Source of the DNA: Bacteroidota bacterium
GTDB taxonomy: Bacteria; Bacteroidota; Ignavibacteria; Kapaibacteriales; UBA961
Direction of reading: 5' to 3'
Assembly: GCA_020852855.1 (NCBI GenBank)
Contig: JADZAA010000015.1
Coordinates: 1 to 48,018 of the forward strand
DNA: 48,018 nucleotides
The notes under the pieces were generated by a model that saw nothing but the letters and a program-made list of their open reading frames with translations, did no database searches and was not told the DNA's origin. Within the stretch, counting starts at the first letter, position 1. Every line of letters begins with the position of its first letter. Made by a program: the position numbers and the translations under genes. Positions 43,542-48,018 of the stretch are shown here, piece by piece.

Positions 43542-43579
43542 AAAAAGCGTCTTTCTTCGCTTGAAGAAAGACGCTTTTT
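43542..43579 (-). terminator. Strong intrinsic terminator of the 1397-aa gene
   Basis: AAAAAGCGTCTTTCTTC (43542-43558) and GAAGAAAGACGCTTTTT (43563-43579) form a perfect 17-bp stem with a GCTT tetraloop. It lies just downstream of the stop at 43600 on the minus strand. Its T-rich ends on both strands allow bidirectional termination. Confidence 0.9.
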
Positions 43580-43599
43580 CTAATGGAAAAGAGGCTTTA

Positions 43600-46500
43600 T
43601 CAGCGGTTAATGATCAGCGTTTTAACGTCGCTGAACTGACCGGATATCAGACGATAAGAGTATGTGCCGGACGGTAAACCAAGTTTGGATATATCGAATG
43701 TAACTTCATAAGCACCGGGCGTTTGGTTCTGATTTACCAATACAGCCACACGCTCGCCGAGTTCGTTATATACCGCAAGAGTAGTTGGTGCTTCGATACC
43801 GATGGAGTATTCCACTTTTGTTTCGCCGTTAGTCGGATTCGGTGATGTTGCCATCAATCCGTATTTGATACCGCTGCCGGTAACTGCACGAATATTATCG
43901 GCGCATACTTCCTCGATTTTGAGCAGTCCGGGCAAATTATTGACAGTTACATACGGACGGCCTATGACTCTCATTTCGCACGGCAAAGCTGTTTGATGCT
44001 CGGGGCTGAGATAGGCATTCATGGTGAAGCGGAAAAGGATGCCGGAGCCTTTCAAGGTGTTTCCGCCATCTTTTATCATATCTACCATAAACTCGCCCGT
44101 ATTCGCAATTTTAACGGCTTGCAAAACTTTCCATCCGTTGGTTAATGTTCCGTTGGTTATAATATTCTGCGCACCTTCTACAGGCTCCGCAACAATCGGA
44201 TTATAGCGAACGAATGCTTTGAATTCGTCTACATTGGCCGGGTCAAGATTGGCATCGGCCAAATCGAAATCAATTACGACGGATTGTCCGGGCTTGGCTT
44301 TGTAGTCGTCGCGGATTTTCACTAACGATACGATAGCATCACCTTCGCCTACTAGATTGGAATATACTATGGAATTGGGGAAAGAGCCGCCTTCCCATTC
44401 GACTTCATATTCTACCCGTGCATTATATACACGAACATCTGTAGGGCTGAAATCGGCATCAACTGCAACGGTTTGACCTATTTCCAAATCGAACGGAGGT
44501 TGAGGAGCTTTGACGTTAAAGTATGTGCGGTCGTTATCAACAACTTCCATTCTTATCACTTTGCCTTTTATTTCGCCCGTATTCGTAATGGAAACAGTTC
44601 CGGGATAAGGTCCGACCTTGATAAAATGCTTACCGAAATTATGGTCGGTAGTTGAAACACTGGGCGATTTATCTTGAAATGCCTGGCCGATAAGAATCGT
44701 TTTGGGCGTTTCCGGTGCGTCGCTTTCAACAATCAACTCGGCTGTATACGAGCGAACTTGGTCGGGCTTGAAGATAATGGGAACGTCAATTTGGCCGCCT
44801 ATATTTACCGCGTTCGGATATGTAATGGAGAACGAAGGGTCTATCTCGAAATATGCTTTGTCTGCTCCGTCAATTCTCAAACCTGTGATTTTATTGTCGA
44901 GCGTCAGCGTCATTGTGCCTACGCTTTTCACCCATGAATTATCCGATTTTGTAGTTCCGGTAAGTATCGTTCCGAAATCAATTTGCGGCAACATATCAAT
45001 ATGCGGTTGCACGCCTACGCCTTTTAATTTGGCAACAGCGGTTTTTTCGATGCCGTTGTCCATGCCCGACAAAGTAAGAGTTACTTCATAAGGACGCTCG
45101 CCGTTGCGCGTTCCAATCACCCATTCGGGCTTGAAGGCTACATTTATGTTACGTGCGGCTTCATTGGGATTAAGCGTTTGCGCCACATCGTTAACAGGAA
45201 CTACAAAATATGCGCCGTCGGGACCGGAAACGGTCAATTTTACATTTTGAACTTGAGTGTTACCTGTACTGCCATAGTTAATTACGGCTGCGTATCCGTT
45301 TGCTTTGGTATTGGCATCTACAAAATTATCGAGAACACGACGCTCGTGCCAATCAAAACCTTCGATATAAAGACCGGCTTCGATACCCTCGCCGTCCCAA
45401 TCGGAATAAAGTTTTACTTGGTCGGTATTTCCTACAAATAGCGCACGGGTTTTATGCGTTACGCCTATTTCCGTCAGAGGCGTGTAATAGGTAGTAAAGA
45501 ATGACGTTTGCCCCGGAGCAAGTTCAAGCGGTAAAGTCAGGTCTTCAACTTTCGGGAAATGATTTTTATCGGCATCGGGCCAGCTCATGCTTGTAAGTGT
45601 AACTTTGGCTTCCGATATATTTTTAATTGACACACTTTTTTTGCGGAGTTGATTAACCGGCACCTGCCCGAAATGAGCGTCGTCTACATATACTTTGGGT
45701 AATGCGGTATTCAGGCGCACTTCGGCAAGTGATTTAGGGAAGCAGGTAAGCTCGGCAATAATCGAATCTTTAGTATTTCTTCCGGCCGTAATTCCCGTTC
45801 CCTCGACCTCAATCGTTCTTGATTCGCCGGGTTGCAAAATCATGGGAAGGGAAACCGAACTAAACGTGAATTCTTTCTCGCCATATTTCAGCTTAAGATT
45901 TTGAATTGTAACGGGAACTTTGCCGGTATTTGTTACCGTGAAAGTAGTTGTTCGTTTTTCTCCTACGCCTACGGTTTTAAAATCGTACAGAGTTGGCGTT
46001 ACGGTAATTTGTTCCGGCTCGTAAGTATATTCGCGCATCAGAAATTTTCCCGAACGGCTGACTACACGAACTACCGCTTTGGCGGGTTTATGCTTGTCTA
46101 TTACGGTTAATTTGAACGTAGCGATTTTATCGCCGGAAACGAATTTAGGCGAAAGTTCAAAGTTGTAATTGTCGGATAAGTCGTCTATCATACGAACATT
46201 GAATATACCTGCGCAAACGGCGTCGTCCGGCAATGCTTTTGCCGTGGCATCTACATTTCCGCAGACTATTTTATCTTCGATAGCAAGAGAATCCGGGCAA
46301 GGAGTGGCATAATTTATACCGGTAGGATAGCCGTAAGCATAGCCGTCTTTCGTATAGTCGTAATTGCCGTATGCGTATGCCGCGAAACGTCCGCCCGAAA
46401 TCGTATGGTCTCCTGAGGAAATTTGTTGCGCTACGTAGCTATATTGAGTGCCGGCGATAGGTTTTATACTGCCCAGAAAAGCCGTGCGGAACGGCTTGCC

Positions 46501-47793
46501 GTCAAACTTCATGCCTCCTTCGTCTTCGGTATAGTATGTAATATACACGAAGTTGTCGGTATGCTCCGATGAGCGGAATATTGCGTATTTCGTCCAGCGG
46601 TCAATCGGAGTAAGAACGAGCATCATGCCCATGCCGTTACGGGACGGATTATCAGGTGTCTCGCCTTTGTCAATACCGTTAACCACGTGGTCGCGCCATG
46701 CCTTGCCGTAATGCCCTACGAGTACGGGTTTGGTTGCTCTGTAATGAGCCGGCAATTCTTGATTAGGAATATCGAAGTATTTACCTTTGTCAAGACGCAG
46801 GCATATTAATTTTGCACCGGCACCATCTTGACGCATTTGATAGATTTGGGTATTATCCTGCGTTGCTACAAATCGAACAAGGTCGCCGGCATCGTTCGGA
46901 TCTACGTTTTTTGTACGGCTCAGATATTTCAGCGGTGCGGAAATATATTCGGTTCCAAGCAGTTCTACCGGCCACATCATTTCCATGTACATATTGCGCA
47001 TGAAATTGGCAGGGCGGCCAAGCATTGTGGCATTATAATTCGGATACGCGCCTTTTGTATGGCCGGCAAGCACCCCGACTGGTTTGTCGGATTCTATCAA
47101 TGTGCCGGTAAGGTCGCCGCCCACGAAAGTAAGTGCTTCGCGTTGCGCGGCGCGAATAAGATAAGTTTCACCTTTGTTGATAGTTATCTCGCGTGATTGA
47201 CCTATACGAACTCCGCCTTCGGTTTCAGCAGTTGGAGTGTATTTTACCGTCGTTTTATCCTCAACACCGCAAATCAAGATTTGCGAAGGACGCATTTGGT
47301 CGGTTTTATCCTGATACAAATTCAGCGTATAATATTTGCGCCCCAGCCAATCTACGGGAATAACTCGGTAGGCTTCGCCCGACCACTTATAGCTGAGGAA
47401 TACGGTTACGGAAATAGGATCCGGGGCTGTTACGTGCAAACCAAGCTGTTTGATTTCCTCGCTTGTTTTATTCATAAATGCTTCAGGAATCGGTATCCCG
47501 ATTACTTTGTTTGCCGGAATAGTACGGCTGATTTTATAGCCGAGACCAAGCCCTTCAACTGTGGCAAGCGTATTGACTTTGGAAGAAACGAAAACTTGAA
47601 TAGGCTCGCCCCGCGTAGACTCGCCGTTTTCGGTCCAACAATGTGGGATACCGAAAAAGTATTCCGTACTTTCGGTGATTTGTTCGTCGCCTGTTACATC
47701 TCCCGCAAGTGCCGGCACTGAATATACAAGCAAAATTGCAAGAAAAAGCGACAATGCTCGCCTTGTGAAAAACGAAGTAGAGCAACCGTTCAT
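43600..47793 (-). CDS. Giant secreted IgGFc-binding-like/ASH-domain protein with T9SS sorting tail
   Basis: The 1397-aa protein starts at ATG 47793 with an excellent SD (AAAGGAG, 7 nt upstream). A signal peptide ends near VPALAG. Residues of about 50-500 resemble the N-terminal domain of IgGFc-binding proteins (TVEGLGLGYKISRTIPANK, VGVLAGHTKGAYPNYNATM, YISAPLKYLSRTKN). From about 600 to 1130 there are several ASH-type Ig repeats (TTTFTVTNTGKVPVTIQNLK, NTGEIKGKVIRM), then a cohesin-like domain at about 1150-1280. The final about 75 residues (MATSPNPTNGETKVEYSIG, LAVYNELGERVAVLV, LPSGTYSYRL) are a type A T9SS sorting domain. It is likely displayed on or released from the cell surface. The strong SD and terminator point to high expression. 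Function unknown. Confidence 0.85.
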   Translation of the reverse strand: MNGCSTSFFTRRALSLFLAILLVYSVPALAGDVTGDEQITESTEYFFGIPHCWTENGESTRGEPIQVFVSSKVNTLATVEGLGLGYKISRTIPANKVIGIPIPEAFMNKTSEEIKQLGLHVTAPDPISVTVFLSYKWSGEAYRVIPVDWLGRKYYTLNLYQDKTDQMRPSQILICGVEDKTTVKYTPTAETEGGVRIGQSREITINKGETYLIRAAQREALTFVGGDLTGTLIESDKPVGVLAGHTKGAYPNYNATMLGRPANFMRNMYMEMMWPVELLGTEYISAPLKYLSRTKNVDPNDAGDLVRFVATQDNTQIYQMRQDGAGAKLICLRLDKGKYFDIPNQELPAHYRATKPVLVGHYGKAWRDHVVNGIDKGETPDNPSRNGMGMMLVLTPIDRWTKYAIFRSSEHTDNFVYITYYTEDEGGMKFDGKPFRTAFLGSIKPIAGTQYSYVAQQISSGDHTISGGRFAAYAYGNYDYTKDGYAYGYPTGINYATPCPDSLAIEDKIVCGNVDATAKALPDDAVCAGIFNVRMIDDLSDNYNFELSPKFVSGDKIATFKLTVIDKHKPAKAVVRVVSRSGKFLMREYTYEPEQITVTPTLYDFKTVGVGEKRTTTFTVTNTGKVPVTIQNLKLKYGEKEFTFSSVSLPMILQPGESRTIEVEGTGITAGRNTKDSIIAELTCFPKSLAEVRLNTALPKVYVDDAHFGQVPVNQLRKKSVSIKNISEAKVTLTSMSWPDADKNHFPKVEDLTLPLELAPGQTSFFTTYYTPLTEIGVTHKTRALFVGNTDQVKLYSDWDGEGIEAGLYIEGFDWHERRVLDNFVDANTKANGYAAVINYGSTGNTQVQNVKLTVSGPDGAYFVVPVNDVAQTLNPNEAARNINVAFKPEWVIGTRNGERPYEVTLTLSGMDNGIEKTAVAKLKGVGVQPHIDMLPQIDFGTILTGTTKSDNSWVKSVGTMTLTLDNKITGLRIDGADKAYFEIDPSFSITYPNAVNIGGQIDVPIIFKPDQVRSYTAELIVESDAPETPKTILIGQAFQDKSPSVSTTDHNFGKHFIKVGPYPGTVSITNTGEIKGKVIRMEVVDNDRTYFNVKAPQPPFDLEIGQTVAVDADFSPTDVRVYNARVEYEVEWEGGSFPNSIVYSNLVGEGDAIVSLVKIRDDYKAKPGQSVVIDFDLADANLDPANVDEFKAFVRYNPIVAEPVEGAQNIITNGTLTNGWKVLQAVKIANTGEFMVDMIKDGGNTLKGSGILFRFTMNAYLSPEHQTALPCEMRVIGRPYVTVNNLPGLLKIEEVCADNIRAVTGSGIKYGLMATSPNPTNGETKVEYSIGIEAPTTLAVYNELGERVAVLVNQNQTPGAYEVTFDISKLGLPSGTYSYRLISGQFSDVKTLIINR

Positions 47794-47932
47794 CGAAGAA
47801 CTCCTTTATTTAGTTATCAAAAACGATAGAAAACTGTTTGTAAACTACGGAAATTTATTTTACTTACAAGAAAAAATTTACTTTCTGCATTTTTTTATGG
47901 CATTACTAAAATTTTAATGGAGCAAAGTTAAG

Positions 47933-47940
47933 TTTTCCGA
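47933..47940 (-). promoter_or_regulatory. Candidate -7 box of the 1397-aa gene
   Basis: The minus strand reads TAACTTTG, matching TAnnTTTG, in the AT-rich region upstream of 47793. It would give a leader of about 130 nt. No TTTG is seen at the expected -33 position, so the call is tentative. Confidence 0.3.
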
Positions 47941-48018
47941 AGTAGAATAGGGCGTTAATTCTAAATCGCTCGAAATTTAAAAATCCTCTTGCTTTAGATA
48001 TTACCGATTGTATTTTCC

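Overview
The window (about 48 kb, moderate GC, standard code) reads as a chromosomal segment of a flagellated member of the Bacteroidota/Chlorobiota (FCB) group, most like Ignavibacteria/Kapabacteria-type lineages. Three observations support this. Three large secreted proteins end in type IX secretion (T9SS) sorting-like domains, and two of them carry ASH-type repeats. Bacteroidetes-style promoter elements (TTTG ~20 nt TAnnTTTG) lie in front of several genes. Flagellar genes sit next to typical FCB envelope proteins. The placement rests on gene content only; no rRNA is present. I saw no tRNA, rRNA or CRISPR array.

Layout. 1-5.3 kb: a dead IS630-type transposase remnant, an amidohydrolase-like secreted protein lacking the usual HxH metal motif, a large outer-membrane protein with two OmpA domains, then on the minus strand two heavy-metal-associated (HMA) proteins and a CcmE-like anchored protein. 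5.3-9.7 kb (minus): a probable three-gene unit of a MATE/ANKH-like membrane transporter, a soluble NtrB-type histidine kinase and a single-pass membrane protein of unknown function. 10-14.2 kb: an SDR epimerase, rpsU, a small conserved protein, a CJM1_0395-type putative metalloprotease and gatB.

14.2-24.4 kb (minus): mraZ-rsmH followed directly by an unknown 118-aa gene and flgF-flgG-flgA-flgH-flgI-flgJ-flgN-flgK-flgL. This covers the distal rod, L and P rings, rod cap/muralytic enzyme and hook-filament junction. The head of the division/cell-wall cluster is therefore joined to a flagellar operon instead of ftsL/ftsI. flhF lies separately at 38.8 kb.

24.4-32.4 kb: a GH20-like secreted glycosidase with a T9SS tail, an adenine methyltransferase translationally coupled to a T9SS ASH-domain protein, and a lone nuoN. 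nuoN and the enoyl-reductase-like SDR gene diverge from an intergenic region holding two well-formed Bacteroidetes-type promoters with a 19-bp direct repeat between their -33 boxes. 32.6-41 kb (plus): the SDR gene, a tyrosine phenol-lyase with all its specificity residues, a stand-alone CZB zinc-sensor domain, a TPR protein, FtsX without FtsE, an IS30 remnant, an MqnA-like protein, an NTF2-fold protein, flhF and a cysteine desulfurase. 41-48 kb (minus): an exported TldD-type protease, an unknown protein, and a 1397-aa IgGFc-binding-like T9SS protein with a perfect terminator.

Candidate novelties are the mraZ-rsmH-flagella arrangement with its unknown 118-aa gene overlapping flgF by 71 bp, the paired repeat between the nuoN and SDR promoters, the FlgJ-lytic transglycosylase fusion, and the tyrosine phenol-lyase beside a CZB sensor.
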